A stretch of DNA of 64,000 nt from Gemmiger gallinarum (GCF_014982805.1 NZ_JADCKC010000003.1:186001-250000), one strand, 5' to 3'; shown: positions 1 through 10,291, counted from the stretch's first letter. Program-made: numbers and translations. Notes: a model not told the origin generated them from the letters alone.

Positions 1-44
1 CTCTGCCCTGTGAAAAAGTAATCTTTGTGTGAGGAGGCCCGGCC

Positions 45-1265
45 GTGCCGCTTGTCAAGCCGGACAAAAAAACTGAAAAGCTTCCCCGTGTGCTGCTGAT
101 CCCCCCGGCGGACCTGCCCGTGCCTGCGGTGCGCGGCGGCGCGGTGGAGACCCTCATCACCCATCTGATCCGGGAAAATGAGCGACAGGGAAAACTGGAT
201 CTTTTGTGTGCCAGCGTCCAGGACCCCGAAGCCAAAGCCGCTGCGGCAGACCTGCATCATACCAAAATGATGTACATCGCCCGTCCCCGGGGGCATCGCC
301 GGTACTGGCCCATGGTATTTATTGAGCGGTGTTTTGGCGTTGCAGCGCCTTATGAGCCGTGGTATCAGAAGGTCCAGCTGTCTCTGGCTCTGGAACTGCC
401 CCCACCGGACTGGATCATCGCCGAGGGCGGCAACCTGACCCAGTTCGGTGCCATCGGCCGCATGTTCGGCCGCAAGCGCTGCCTGGCCCATCTCCACGGC
501 CTGACCCAGTGCAGCCGCCAGATGGACGATATCTATGGCGGGGTGCTGGCCCTGAGTGAGTTCATTCGAGATGAGTACCTGAAAACCAGCACTCTTGATC
601 GAAAAAACGCCTTCATTCTTCACAACTGCATCGACACCGAACGCTTCACCCCCGGTGAGCCCGACGCCAGGCTGCGTGCCTCCCTCGGGTTCGCGCCGGA
701 GGATTTTGTTGTGCTCTTCTGCGGGCGGCTGGAACCGGACAAGGGTATCCACAAGCTGCTGGAGGCCATGGCCTCTCTGTCCGACCCTCACATCAAACTG
801 CTGATCGTCGGCAGCCCCTTTTTCGGCAGGACCCAGTCCAGCCCCTTTTTGAAAAAGCTGGAGGCCCAGGCCCGGGCACTGGACAGCCGGGTCCGGTTCA
901 CCGGCTTTATCCAGAACGACGCCCTGCCCGACTATTACCGCCTGGCCGACCTGGTCTGCGTGCCCACCATGGTGCAGGAGGCGGCGGGCCTGGTGGCCAT
1001 CGAGGCCATGGCCTGCGGCCGCCCGGTGCTGGCCACCCGCTCCGGCGGCATGCCGGAATATCTGGCCGGAAGCCAGGCCGTACTGGTGGACCTGAACCGG
1101 GACGTAGCCGGGCAGCTTGCCTGGGCCATTGAGATGCTGCGGGATCATCCCGAGCTGCGCGCCGAGATGGGCCGCGCCGGAGCCGAGGCCGCCAAGCGGT
1201 TCTCGGTAGCCGCCTTTTACGACAACTTTGTCCGCATCCTGACCGAAATGGGGGAACGCACATGA
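45..1265 (+). CDS. Glycosyltransferase family 4 (GT-B fold)
   Basis: Predicted cytoplasmic GT-B glycosyltransferase that transfers a sugar from a nucleotide-activated donor onto a growing surface glycan; donor and acceptor cannot be read from the sequence. The 406-residue protein has an N-terminal acceptor half with a glycine-rich VRGGAVE loop (29-35). The donor half begins near FCGRLEPDKGI (225-235) and carries the GT4 E-x7-E pair at E312 and E320 in QEAAGLVAIEAM. The start is GTG at 45, with GAGGAGG seven bases upstream at 31-37. The stop overlaps the next gene's ATG by four bases, so the two are translationally coupled. It is the first gene visible; the promoter and any upstream partner lie outside the window. 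Confidence 0.88.
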   Translation: MPLVKPDKKTEKLPRVLLIPPADLPVPAVRGGAVETLITHLIRENERQGKLDLLCASVQDPEAKAAAADLHHTKMMYIARPRGHRRYWPMVFIERCFGVAAPYEPWYQKVQLSLALELPPPDWIIAEGGNLTQFGAIGRMFGRKRCLAHLHGLTQCSRQMDDIYGGVLALSEFIRDEYLKTSTLDRKNAFILHNCIDTERFTPGEPDARLRASLGFAPEDFVVLFCGRLEPDKGIHKLLEAMASLSDPHIKLLIVGSPFFGRTQSSPFLKKLEAQARALDSRVRFTGFIQNDALPDYYRLADLVCVPTMVQEAAGLVAIEAMACGRPVLATRSGGMPEYLAGSQAVLVDLNRDVAGQLAWAIEMLRDHPELRAEMGRAGAEAAKRFSVAAFYDNFVRILTEMGERT

Positions 1266-2320
1266 AGCCCGCCGTCTGCGTCATCGTGCCGGTATACAAG
1301 GCCGTGCACACCCTGGACCGCTGCGTGGAGAGCGTGCTGTCCCAGGAGGTTTCCGGCGGGCTTTGCTGCATTCTGGTGGACGACGGCAGCCCGGATGAAT
1401 CGGGAGCCATGTGTGACGGCTGGGCCCGGAAAGACCCCCGTGTGCGGGTCATCCACCAGGAGGACGGCGGCGTATCCAGCGCCCGCAACGCCGGTTTGGA
1501 ACTTGCCGACGCCGAGTACATCGTCTTTCTCGACTCCGATGACGCTTTGCGGGAAGGTGCGCTGGAAGCCGCCCTCACCGCCCAGGAGGAACACCCGGAC
1601 AGCTTTGTCATCTGGAACTACACCACCGACCTGCTGGACGACGCCCCCACCGAGGGAGATGTGACCGTCCGGCCGGCCTCGGCACTGGCAAGGCTGTATC
1701 TTGACTGCCTCATCGCCATGCCCTGGAACAAGCTCTACCGGGGAGACCTTTTGCAGGAGCTTCGCTTTGACGAGGGCTATACCCTGGGCGAGGACCTGCA
1801 GTTTGTGCTGGATTACATCGCCCGGCTCAACCATGGGGAAACGCCCTGGTCCTTCGCGGTGCTGGAGGCCCCTCTGACCTGGTACAACTGCGACACCACC
1901 GGAACCAGTCTTTCCACCCGCTATCACGACGACTACTGCGACATCTGGCCCCGGCACTTTGCCAAGCTGAACGCTGCCTGCCGGACCGTGCATGTTCCCC
2001 CGGAGGACCTGCTGCCCCTGCACCGGGCGGAGCTCACCGTCCTGGCGGAGGGTGCGGCCGATATTCTGCGCCGGGACCCCTCCCCTGCCGGACTGCGCCG
2101 GGATAAGGCCGACAAGGCGCTGTCCGGAGTGTGGCTGCGGGAACTGCTCAAAACCATGCGCCGGGAGAAAAACTACTCGGCTTACTATCTGCCGGTGTGG
2201 TGGCGAAACCTTCACCTGCTCTACTCCATGGCGGAAGCCAAGCGGCTGAACAAACCACTGTACGGCAAGATGGACTGGCTGGGATACTATCTCTTTCTGG
2301 GACGGCGCCGCCGGGAGTAA
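1262..2320 (+). CDS. Glycosyltransferase family 2 (GT-A fold)
   Basis: Predicted inverting GT-A glycosyltransferase of 352 residues acting with the GT4 just upstream in surface-glycan assembly. The N-terminal nucleotide-binding strand reads IVPVYKA (8-14), followed by VDDGSPDESG (39-48), and the metal-binding DxD equivalent is FLDSDD (89-94). The C-terminal 120 residues are rich in Arg, Lys and Tyr and may bind the membrane or acceptor. ATG at 1262 overlaps the previous stop as ATGA. An intrinsic terminator at 2455-2494 ends this two-gene unit. Substrate specificity cannot be inferred. Confidence 0.88.
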   Translation: MKPAVCVIVPVYKAVHTLDRCVESVLSQEVSGGLCCILVDDGSPDESGAMCDGWARKDPRVRVIHQEDGGVSSARNAGLELADAEYIVFLDSDDALREGALEAALTAQEEHPDSFVIWNYTTDLLDDAPTEGDVTVRPASALARLYLDCLIAMPWNKLYRGDLLQELRFDEGYTLGEDLQFVLDYIARLNHGETPWSFAVLEAPLTWYNCDTTGTSLSTRYHDDYCDIWPRHFAKLNAACRTVHVPPEDLLPLHRAELTVLAEGAADILRRDPSPAGLRRDKADKALSGVWLRELLKTMRREKNYSAYYLPVWWRNLHLLYSMAEAKRLNKPLYGKMDWLGYYLFLGRRRRE

Positions 2321-2454
2321 TCTTTTGTTCCTGCGCTGCCTGTCTGGGATTTGTTTCGCCGCTCTGCGGGCGAGGCTGCCGGAGCCCTTGTTCTGGGAGG
2401 TCCCACCTCCGCCGCATTGTTTCAACAGTCCGTGGAAAACTAAATCATTCCATC

Positions 2455-2494
2455 ACAGCCGCCCGGCTTTTGTCAGCCCGGGCGGCTGTTTTTG
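2455..2494 (+). terminator. Intrinsic terminator after the GT4-GT2 pair
   Basis: A GC-rich inverted repeat pairs ACAGCCGCCCGGC (2455-2467) with GCCCGGGCGGCTGT (2476-2489) and runs straight into a T tract. It separates the upstream glycosyltransferase pair from eno. Confidence 0.88.
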
Positions 2495-2510
2495 TAAATC
2501 TTTTGCATAG

Positions 2511-3926
<1,416 letters not shown>

Positions 3927-3960
3927 ATCCGGCGTTTTCCCTATCCACCATGTGTAAGAC

Positions 3961-3993
3961 CGGGAGTCCCCGCCAGGCGGGGGCTCCCGTTTC
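3961..3993 (+). terminator. Intrinsic terminator of eno
   Basis: An almost perfect hairpin pairs CGGGAGTCCCCGCC (3961-3974) with GGCGGGGGCTCCCG (3976-3989), followed by TTT, about 35 bases after the eno stop. The innermost pairs must open to form a loop. The T tract is short, so termination may be incomplete. Confidence 0.72.
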
Positions 3994-4280
3994 ATTTGCC
4001 GGCCGGACCGTGACGGATTCCTTTCCTGCCCTTTTTCGAAGAAGATTTCTGCAGCAAAAGACTCTTTGGGGAAGTCTCGGCGTTTTGGCCGGGTTATCCC
4101 CGCATGGAGGAATCCCGTATTGCTTTTTGCCGTACACAGGAAGTTTTTTCCCTGCTGCAAACCATACACGGCAGGGCCCGCCGGCCCCTGCCGCAAACCG
4201 CCCGGGATTTGTAATTTACTGCCATCCATGGTACAATAGGCGTGTATATGAATTTTTGCGAAAGTACAGGTAATGAATCT
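3994..4280. other. Noncoding gap between eno and the ABC exporter
   Basis: No gene is convincing here. A stable hairpin pairs CGGCAGGG (4169-4176) with CCCTGCCG (4186-4193) but has no T tract. The promoter for the exporter operon lies at 4209-4237. Confidence 0.55.
4209..4237 (+). promoter_or_regulatory. Promoter of the ABC exporter operon
   Basis: TTGTAA (4209-4214), 17 bases, TACAAT (4232-4237). Transcription would start near 4244, too late for a GTG at 4242 to be used as start codon; this supports the later ATG at 4281. Confidence 0.72.
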
Positions 4281-5156
4281 ATGGCGGAACAACTGCAGAC
4301 CAACGCCTCCAACGGCGAATGGACCACCATTATCCGTCCCCGCACCGGCTGGTTTGACATCGACCTGCAGGAGCTGTGGCGGTATCGCGACCTGATCGTC
4401 CTGTTTGTCAAGCGCAACTTTGCCGTGCTGTACAAGCAGACCATTCTTGGCCCGGCATGGGTGCTTCTCAACCCGCTGCTGACCAGCGTGCTCTTTAACG
4501 TAGTGTTCGGCGGCATTGCGGGCCTTTCCACCGACGGCACCCCCTCCTTCCTGTTCTACATGGCGGGCAATACCGTCTGGACCTTTTTCTCCAGCTGCAT
4601 CAACAATACCGCCAACACCTTTGTGGCCAACAGCCAGGTGTTCGGCAAGGTGTATTTTCCCCGGCTCACCATGCCCATCAGCCAGGCGTTGACCAGCCTC
4701 ATCAACTTCCTGATTCAGGCGGCCATGTTTGTGCTGTTCTGGCTCTATTTCTTCTTCACCGGGGCGGACATTCACCTCACCGCCTGGATGTGGGCCGTGC
4801 CTCTGGTGCTGGTCCAGACCATGCTGCTGGGCCTGGGTGTGGGCATCATCGTCTCCAGCCTGACCACCAAGTACCGTGACCTGGCCATCGCCGTCAGCTT
4901 CGGCGTGCAGCTGTGGATGTACGTTTCCCCCGTGGTCTACCCGCTGTCCACCCTGGGAGAAAGTCCCCGCCTCGCCTTTTTGATGCGTCTCAATCCCATG
5001 ACCGCCCCCATCGAGATTTTCCGCACCGCCACGCTGGGTACCGGCTCGGCGGAAATGGGGATGTTCGTGTACAGTCTGGTGTTCACCGCCGTGGCCCTTG
5101 TCCTGGGCGTGGTGCTGTTCAGCCGGATCGAAAAAACCTTTATGGACACGGTGTAA
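4281..5156 (+). CDS. Polysaccharide ABC exporter, permease subunit (Wzm/TagG-like)
   Basis: Inner-membrane half of an ABC-2 exporter that moves undecaprenyl-linked glycan or teichoic-type polymer across the cytoplasmic membrane. The 291 residues have the family layout: a cytoplasmic amphipathic N-terminus (WRYRDLIVLFVKRNF), the conserved YKQTILGPAWVLLNPLL entry into membrane segment 1, and about six hydrophobic segments. The segment YVSPVVYPLSTLGE is typical of the last periplasmic-side turn. ATG 4281 is preferred over 4242 or 4248 because the promoter's start point falls near 4244. The ATP-binding partner begins ten bases after the stop. Family assignment is strong; the cargo is inference from the glycan genes downstream. 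Confidence 0.9.
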   Translation: MAEQLQTNASNGEWTTIIRPRTGWFDIDLQELWRYRDLIVLFVKRNFAVLYKQTILGPAWVLLNPLLTSVLFNVVFGGIAGLSTDGTPSFLFYMAGNTVWTFFSSCINNTANTFVANSQVFGKVYFPRLTMPISQALTSLINFLIQAAMFVLFWLYFFFTGADIHLTAWMWAVPLVLVQTMLLGLGVGIIVSSLTTKYRDLAIAVSFGVQLWMYVSPVVYPLSTLGESPRLAFLMRLNPMTAPIEIFRTATLGTGSAEMGMFVYSLVFTAVALVLGVVLFSRIEKTFMDTV

Positions 5157-5166
5157 GGGGGCAGCT

Positions 5167-6456
5167 ATGGCATCCAACAACAGAACGCCCGTCATCCAGG
5201 TGACGGGGCTGAAAAAGCAGTACAAGCTGGGCCAGATCGGCGGCGGCACCCTGACCCACGACCTTCAGAGCTGGTGGGCGCGTGTCCGCGGCAAGGAGGA
5301 CCCCAACACCGTCATCGGCACCGACACCCGGCTGTTCGGCCAGACCTTCATGGCCCTCAATGGGGTAGATCTCACCGTCTACCAGGGGGAAGCCCTGGGC
5401 ATCATCGGCCGCAACGGAGCAGGTAAGTCCACCCTGCTCAAGATCCTCTCCCGCATCACCGCCCCCACCGAGGGCGAGATCCGGCTGAAAGGCCGGGTGG
5501 CCAGCATGCTGGAAGTGGGCACCGGTTTCAACAACGAGATGACCGGCCGGGAAAACATCTACATGAACGGCGCCATCCTGGGCATGACCAAGGCCGAGGT
5601 CGACGCCAAGCTGGATCAGATCATCGAATTTTCCGAGTGCGGGGACTTCATCGACACCCCCGTCAAGCGATATTCCAGCGGTATGTTCGTCAAGCTGGCC
5701 TTCGCTGTGGCGGCCCATCTGGACAGCGAGATCATGGTCATGGACGAGGTCCTGGCCGTGGGCGACATGAAGTTCCAGCAGAAATGCCTGGGCAAAATGA
5801 GCGACGTGGCCGGTCAGGAAGGCCGCACCGTCCTCTATGTCAGCCACAACATGTCCACCATCCGCCAGCTGTGCACCCGCTGTGTGGTGCTGGACAAGGG
5901 CCGGGTCATCTTTGACGGCGACGTGGAACAGGCCATTGCCGTCTACATGGATACCACCGACGTCAACGTGGTCCACTACGACCTGGCCGACGTCTCCCGC
6001 ATGAACCAGAGCGCGGGCAAGCGGCTGCGCCTGGAGACCCTGGACTTTGTGGACAAGGAATCCAGCGTCTTTGCCGACACCGAGAAAATGCGCATCCGCA
6101 TCACCTGGCGGGTGTCCGAACCCTTTGCCGGGGTGCACATGAAGATGAATCTGCATTACCGGGATTCCTCCCCCGTGGGCATCACCCACCCGGTGGACCT
6201 GGGCCCCGCCCAGCCCGGAAAGCTGTACGTCTCCGAATTCGAGTTTGACCCGTCGCTTTTGGGCGAGGGACAGTATTTCTTCTATCTCGACATCTTCGAC
6301 GGTGCCCTGGCCCAGGCGGTCTGTCTGGACAAGCCGGTCACCGAGTTTGCCTTTGAGGTCACCAGCGGCGACCTCTCCATGCCCGAGTGGGCCTCCGGCT
6401 GGGGCCGTATCCACTTCCCGCCGGTCAAGGTGCTGACCTCGGGGGCGGAGGGATGA
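5167..6456 (+). CDS. Polysaccharide ABC exporter, ATPase subunit with Wzt-like C-terminal domain
   Basis: ATPase that powers export through the adjacent permease. Of 429 residues, the first ~260 are the nucleotide-binding domain: Walker A GRNGAGKST (81-89), the signature region RYSSGM near 165-170 and Walker B IMVMDEVLAVGD near 190. An atypical 40-residue insert precedes Walker A. Residues ~275-425 form a beta-rich domain resembling the Wzt C-terminal glycan-recognition domain, which in O-antigen systems reads the chain terminus; that suggests the exported polymer carries a defined end modification. The start is ATG 5167 after AAGGGGG. Confidence 0.92.
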   Translation: MASNNRTPVIQVTGLKKQYKLGQIGGGTLTHDLQSWWARVRGKEDPNTVIGTDTRLFGQTFMALNGVDLTVYQGEALGIIGRNGAGKSTLLKILSRITAPTEGEIRLKGRVASMLEVGTGFNNEMTGRENIYMNGAILGMTKAEVDAKLDQIIEFSECGDFIDTPVKRYSSGMFVKLAFAVAAHLDSEIMVMDEVLAVGDMKFQQKCLGKMSDVAGQEGRTVLYVSHNMSTIRQLCTRCVVLDKGRVIFDGDVEQAIAVYMDTTDVNVVHYDLADVSRMNQSAGKRLRLETLDFVDKESSVFADTEKMRIRITWRVSEPFAGVHMKMNLHYRDSSPVGITHPVDLGPAQPGKLYVSEFEFDPSLLGEGQYFFYLDIFDGALAQAVCLDKPVTEFAFEVTSGDLSMPEWASGWGRIHFPPVKVLTSGAEG

Positions 6457-6459
6457 GGG

Positions 6460-7446
6460 ATGGCAAAGCCGGATCTTTACATCTGCCACACCGCCTATCA
6501 CCTGCTCATCGCCCTGGTGCGCGCCCTGCGCGCGGGGGGCGGGCAGTCTGTCTGGCTCAGCGAGCAGCTGCCCGACGCCGAGGCCCTGGCGGCTTCCCAT
6601 AAGCTGGACGGCATTTTTTCCGAAGTCTGTGTCCTGCACGAGTCCCGCTGGCAGGGAACCGTCACCGGTCCCCTTGCCCACATCCGCAACCGCCGGGCTT
6701 ACGAGAAGGCCGGTGCCGGGCCGGTGCTGGACAAGCATGCCTACCATACCATCTACATCAGCAACGACTGGAGCGCGGTGGGGCGGTATCTTCAGGACTG
6801 CCGGGCGCCCTACACTCTCTGTGAGGACACCCTGGGCGGCACGCTGGACCCCGACCAGCATCTGCTGGACGAGCAGCGTACTGCCCCCGATTTCAAGGCC
6901 CGCCGCGAGGGGCAGGGCTACCTCTACTGGGGGGACAGCCCCGTCTGCCAGGCCGTGGAGAGCGAGGACGCCACCCAGTGCGTGCTCTTTCCGCCGGAAA
7001 AGCTTCTGACCTTTTCCAAGGCGGAGCTTCTGGAAAGCCTGTCCGATGAGGAGAAAGCCGCCGTGCGCAGGGTCTTTCTGACAAGGCCGCTGCCGGATGA
7101 TCCCGCGGTTTTCTCCCGGGCGACCCTTTTGCTGCCCCGCAGTTTTGTGGACGACGGCCGCATGGACCAGGACACCCAGAACCGGATGTTCCAGGCCGTG
7201 GCCAAACAGTATGCCGACGGTCCCCTCTTCATCAAGACCCATCCCCGTGACACCACCGACTATGAAGCTCTGTTCCCCGACGCCGTGGTGCTGGAGCGCA
7301 CCATGCCCAGCGAAGTGCTGAATTTCTGCCTGCCGGGCAAGTTCCGCCGGGCGGTCACGGTGCAGAGCTGGGTGCTGCGGGGCTTTACCGCCGCGGAGGA
7401 GAACATCTTCCTCTCGCTGGAGGACGCTCTGGCCCTGATTGGATGA
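6460..7446 (+). CDS. GT52-like glycosyltransferase (putative CMP-sugar dependent)
   Basis: A 328-residue protein beginning LYICHTAYHLLIAL (6-19), the opening of the GT52 and related sialyltransferase-like GT-B proteins. It also has CEDTLGG (121-127), KTHPRD (249-254), matching the CMP-binding His-Pro motif of GT-B sialyltransferases, and a late QSWVL segment. Those families use CMP-activated keto sugar acids, and a KdsB-like CMP-sugar synthetase lies two genes downstream. The inferred role is transfer of a CMP-ulosonic acid onto the exported glycan. It starts three bases after the exporter ATPase. Specificity is inference, and distant relatives with other donors cannot be excluded. Confidence 0.68.
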   Translation: MAKPDLYICHTAYHLLIALVRALRAGGGQSVWLSEQLPDAEALAASHKLDGIFSEVCVLHESRWQGTVTGPLAHIRNRRAYEKAGAGPVLDKHAYHTIYISNDWSAVGRYLQDCRAPYTLCEDTLGGTLDPDQHLLDEQRTAPDFKARREGQGYLYWGDSPVCQAVESEDATQCVLFPPEKLLTFSKAELLESLSDEEKAAVRRVFLTRPLPDDPAVFSRATLLLPRSFVDDGRMDQDTQNRMFQAVAKQYADGPLFIKTHPRDTTDYEALFPDAVVLERTMPSEVLNFCLPGKFRRAVTVQSWVLRGFTAAEENIFLSLEDALALIG

Positions 7447-7483
7447 TGGTTGTTCCGCTTTTCTCTTTCCCAACGCAGAAAGG

Positions 7484-7756
7484 ATGGCGAAGCTGATGTT
7501 CTGGCACAAGGTACAGCGCTTTTTGGCCATTGCCATGGGTGCCTTTTTCGGCGTCTTTCTGGGGTATTGTCTGTGGACGGCATGGGACCATATGGCCCGC
7601 CCCGAATTGTATGCCATGAACTCCGCCCCCTGGTGGGTGGGGGTGCTGGTCTATGGCATCGGCTGTGCGATCTGTGAGCTGGTGCTGCTGGCCGGCTGGC
7701 TGTTCGCCCGTTTCCGGGCAGGGAAAGCTTCTCCGCCCGATCCCGACAAAAAATGA
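7484..7756 (+). CDS. Small two-pass membrane protein, unknown function
   Basis: About 90 residues (86 if ATG 7496 is used). Two hydrophobic stretches are visible: FLAIAMGAFFGVFLGYCLW and WVGVLVYGIGCAICELVLLAGW, joined by a short polar loop; the C-terminus is basic and proline-rich. AGAAAGG at 7477-7483 abuts ATG 7484 but sits 12 bases before ATG 7496, so either start is possible. I do not recognise the family. Its place between a glycosyltransferase and the CMP-sugar genes suggests an accessory role at the membrane, with no direct evidence. Confidence 0.6.
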   Translation: MAKLMFWHKVQRFLAIAMGAFFGVFLGYCLWTAWDHMARPELYAMNSAPWWVGVLVYGIGCAICELVLLAGWLFARFRAGKASPPDPDKK

Positions 7757-7780
7757 TGAACCACTGAACGATCCCGGCTG

Positions 7781-7810
7781 GTCCTGTCCGCCTGCTGTGG
7801 CGGGCAGGAC
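7781..7810. repeat. Inverted repeat before the KdsB-like gene
   Basis: GTCCTGTCCGCC (7781-7792) pairs with GGCGGGCAGGAC (7799-7810) around a six-base loop. No T tract follows, so it is not an ordinary terminator. It may be a processing or mRNA-stability hairpin within the operon. Confidence 0.5.
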
Positions 7811-7888
7811 GGAGCGACCCGGTTGGAGAGGGAGATTCCCGTTTTCCCGCCGGCGTTGCCCCGCCGGGCAGAAAGGACATGTTCTGTT

Positions 7889-8632
7889 ATGAAAACCATT
7901 GCTGTGATTCCCGCACGGTACCAGAGCTCCCGCATGCCGGGCAAGCCTCTGGCCGATATTCTGGGCCGTCCCATGATCTGGTGGGTGTGGCGCGAGGCCA
8001 AAAAGTGCGCTGTCCTGGACGATGTGGTCATCGCCACCGACGACGAGCGCATCGCCGAAGCCTGCCGCAAGTACGGCATGGAATACTGCATGACCAGCCC
8101 CGACCACGACACCCCCACCGGACGCATCTGGGAGGTCAGCACCAAATTGGAGGCCGACCTCTATCTCCAGGTCATGGGGGACGAGCCCCTCATCAATGTG
8201 AAGGCCTTTGACCTGATCCTGCCCAAAGAGCAACCTGAAGATCCCTATTATGTGGCGGTGCTGACCAACGTCATGGAGCACCCCGCCGATGTTATCGACT
8301 TTTCCAACCAGAAGGTGGTCACCAACGCCGCCCGGGAGATCCTGATGATCTCCCGCAGCCCCATCCCTTACCCTAAGGGAACGCTGGACTTTGAGTATGA
8401 GAAGGTCACCGGCATCCAGCTGTACAGCCGTCAGGCGCTGGCTTTCTACCACGACACCCCCAAGTCCCTTTTGGAGCGTGCCGAGGAAAACGACATGATG
8501 CGTTTTGTGGAAAACGGGCACAAGGTACATGCCATTGTCAGCCCGTACAAGACCGTCAGCGTGGACACCCCCAAAGATCTTACCCTGGTGGCCCGCATCC
8601 TCACCGAGCGCGGAGCCACTGTTGAGGAATAA
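7889..8632 (+). CDS. KdsB-like CMP-ulosonic acid synthetase (cytidylyltransferase)
   Basis: Predicted to transfer CMP from CTP to a 2-keto sugar acid. The 247-residue length and motifs fit 3-deoxy-manno-octulosonate cytidylyltransferase: IPARYQSSRMPGKPL (7-21), VVIATDDERIAE, and MGDEPLI in place of the KdsB QGDEPLI. It is closer to KdsB than to the longer NeuA proteins. ATG 7889 is used because the family N-terminus MKTIAVIPARYQSS starts there and AAAGGA lies 11 bases upstream. The next genes are an aldolase and a KdsC-like phosphatase. Kdo is normally an LPS sugar, so in a Gram-positive the true substrate may be a related acid. Confidence 0.82.
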   Translation: MKTIAVIPARYQSSRMPGKPLADILGRPMIWWVWREAKKCAVLDDVVIATDDERIAEACRKYGMEYCMTSPDHDTPTGRIWEVSTKLEADLYLQVMGDEPLINVKAFDLILPKEQPEDPYYVAVLTNVMEHPADVIDFSNQKVVTNAAREILMISRSPIPYPKGTLDFEYEKVTGIQLYSRQALAFYHDTPKSLLERAEENDMMRFVENGHKVHAIVSPYKTVSVDTPKDLTLVARILTERGATVEE

Positions 8633-8676
8633 ACCCAACAAACCGCAGTTTTTCTGCCAAAAAGGAGGTATTGCCC

Positions 8677-10248
8677 ATGGGCGACATCAAACTGCTGGAC
8701 TGCACGCTGCGTGACGGCGGCTACGTCAATGACTGGAAGTGGGGATTTTCCCCCGCACGGGATATCATCCGCACCCTGACCCGGGCCGGAGTGGATATTG
8801 TGGAGGTCGGCTTTCTGCGCAATGTGGAGGGCTATGACCCCGATGTATCGGTTTGCAACACCATCGAGGAGCTCAACCGCCTGCTGCCCGACGATCCCCG
8901 GGGCACCATGTACTCCGGTATGGCCATGCGCTCCAACTACGACATCCGCAAGCTGTCGGAGTATCAGGGCAAGGGCATCGAGATGATCCGCATCACCGCC
9001 CACGACTACGATATCCGGGACGGCATGGACTTTGCCCGGGAGGTTAAGGCCCGGGGCTACAAGCTGTCCATCAACCCCATCAACATCATGGGCTATGCGG
9101 ACAAGGACATTCTCTGGATTCTCGACCAGGTCAATGCCATCATGCCCTATCAGTTCTCCATTGTGGATACCTTCGGCAGCATGCGCCGCCGGGACCTGGA
9201 GCGCATTGTCAGCCTGGTGGACCACAACCTCGACCCGTCCATCCGGGTGGGCCTCCATCTCCATGAGAACATGGCCCTGAGCTTCTGCCTGGCCCAGGAA
9301 TTCATCGACAAGCATCTGGCCCGGGACATCACCGTGGACGCCAGCCTGATGGGCATGGGCCGTATCCCCGGCAACCTGCCCATCGAGCTCACCGCCGACT
9401 ATCTCAACGAAACCTGCGGCGGGCACTACGACATTGACGAGCTGATGGATGCCATTCAGGACCACATCGCGCCCATCAAGGGCCAGCCGGAATGGGGCTA
9501 CACTCCCGCCTATTTCCTGTCGGCGCGGTACAATCTGCACCGCAACTATGCCGAGCATTACCTGGCCAAGGGCGATTTGACCAACCGGGACATCAACCAC
9601 ATTCTGTCGGTGCTGGACCGCTCCAAGGCCACCGCCTTCGACAAGGCATACGCCGACCAGCTCTACCAGGAATACCAGAGCCGTCAGGTCGACGACGCTG
9701 CCGCCATGCAGGAGCTGACCCAGGCTTTCCAGAGCCGCACTGTGCTGGTGCTGGCCCCCGGCGCCACCCTGGCCGACCCCGACGTGCAGGCCAAGCTCAA
9801 GGCCATGCCCGGCAAGGAAGCGGACGTGGTGGTCTCGGCAAACTTTCTGCCCGACTTTCTGACGCCGGACTATGCCTTCTTCACCAACAGCAAACGACTG
9901 GACAAAATCACGGCTTTCCCCTGCCCGGCTATTCTGACCTCCAACCTGCGGCCTGAGACTGCCCCGGCCGCCTGCCGCACCGTCAACTACAACCGTGTAG
10001 CGGGCGCCTTTGCCCAGGGCAGCAACAGCGTCATCATGCTGCTGCGGCTGCTCTCCCAGTGCGGCGCCCGGGCTGTGCTGCTGGCCGGTGCCGACGGCTA
10101 CCCTGCCGGCAAGCCCGCCTACGCCGACGCCAGCCTCCATGCCCACACCGGGCGGGATCATGCCTTCCATGCCGCCATGGCGGAGGCTATCCGCACGGCG
10201 GGCATCCCGGTGACTTTCGTCACCCCCAGTGCCTACCAGAACGCCTGA
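8677..10248 (+). CDS. HMGL-like (DRE-TIM) aldolase fused to a C-terminal Rossmann-like domain
   Basis: A 523-residue, apparently two-domain protein. Residues 1-~320 are an HMGL-like TIM barrel with DCTLRDGGYVNDW (8-20), the family DxTLRDGG metal and substrate loop, and the HxH metal pair H194/H196 in GLHLHEN. Such enzymes make or break carbon-carbon bonds of 2-keto acids, often with pyruvate. Residues ~350-523 start with VLVLAPGATL and continue with NSKR and a glycine/serine-rich segment before LLAGADGYP, a layout resembling MptE/DUF115 and GT42 Rossmann folds. ATG 8677 follows AAGGAGG by eight bases; a TTG at 8671 is too close. I infer it condenses a sugar aldehyde with pyruvate to a 2-keto acid for the adjacent cytidylyltransferase. 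The C-terminal role is unknown. Confidence 0.75.
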   Translation: MGDIKLLDCTLRDGGYVNDWKWGFSPARDIIRTLTRAGVDIVEVGFLRNVEGYDPDVSVCNTIEELNRLLPDDPRGTMYSGMAMRSNYDIRKLSEYQGKGIEMIRITAHDYDIRDGMDFAREVKARGYKLSINPINIMGYADKDILWILDQVNAIMPYQFSIVDTFGSMRRRDLERIVSLVDHNLDPSIRVGLHLHENMALSFCLAQEFIDKHLARDITVDASLMGMGRIPGNLPIELTADYLNETCGGHYDIDELMDAIQDHIAPIKGQPEWGYTPAYFLSARYNLHRNYAEHYLAKGDLTNRDINHILSVLDRSKATAFDKAYADQLYQEYQSRQVDDAAAMQELTQAFQSRTVLVLAPGATLADPDVQAKLKAMPGKEADVVVSANFLPDFLTPDYAFFTNSKRLDKITAFPCPAILTSNLRPETAPAACRTVNYNRVAGAFAQGSNSVIMLLRLLSQCGARAVLLAGADGYPAGKPAYADASLHAHTGRDHAFHAAMAEAIRTAGIPVTFVTPSAYQNA

Positions 10249-10291
10249 ACCGGCGCGGGCACTGCAAATCCACAACAAAGGACGTGATGGC

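Noticed and set aside
7889-8632. Sialic acid activation (NeuA) as the primary call for the cytidylyltransferase
   Set aside because: Length and the MGDEPLI motif fit KdsB better, and no neuB or neuC gene is present in the window.
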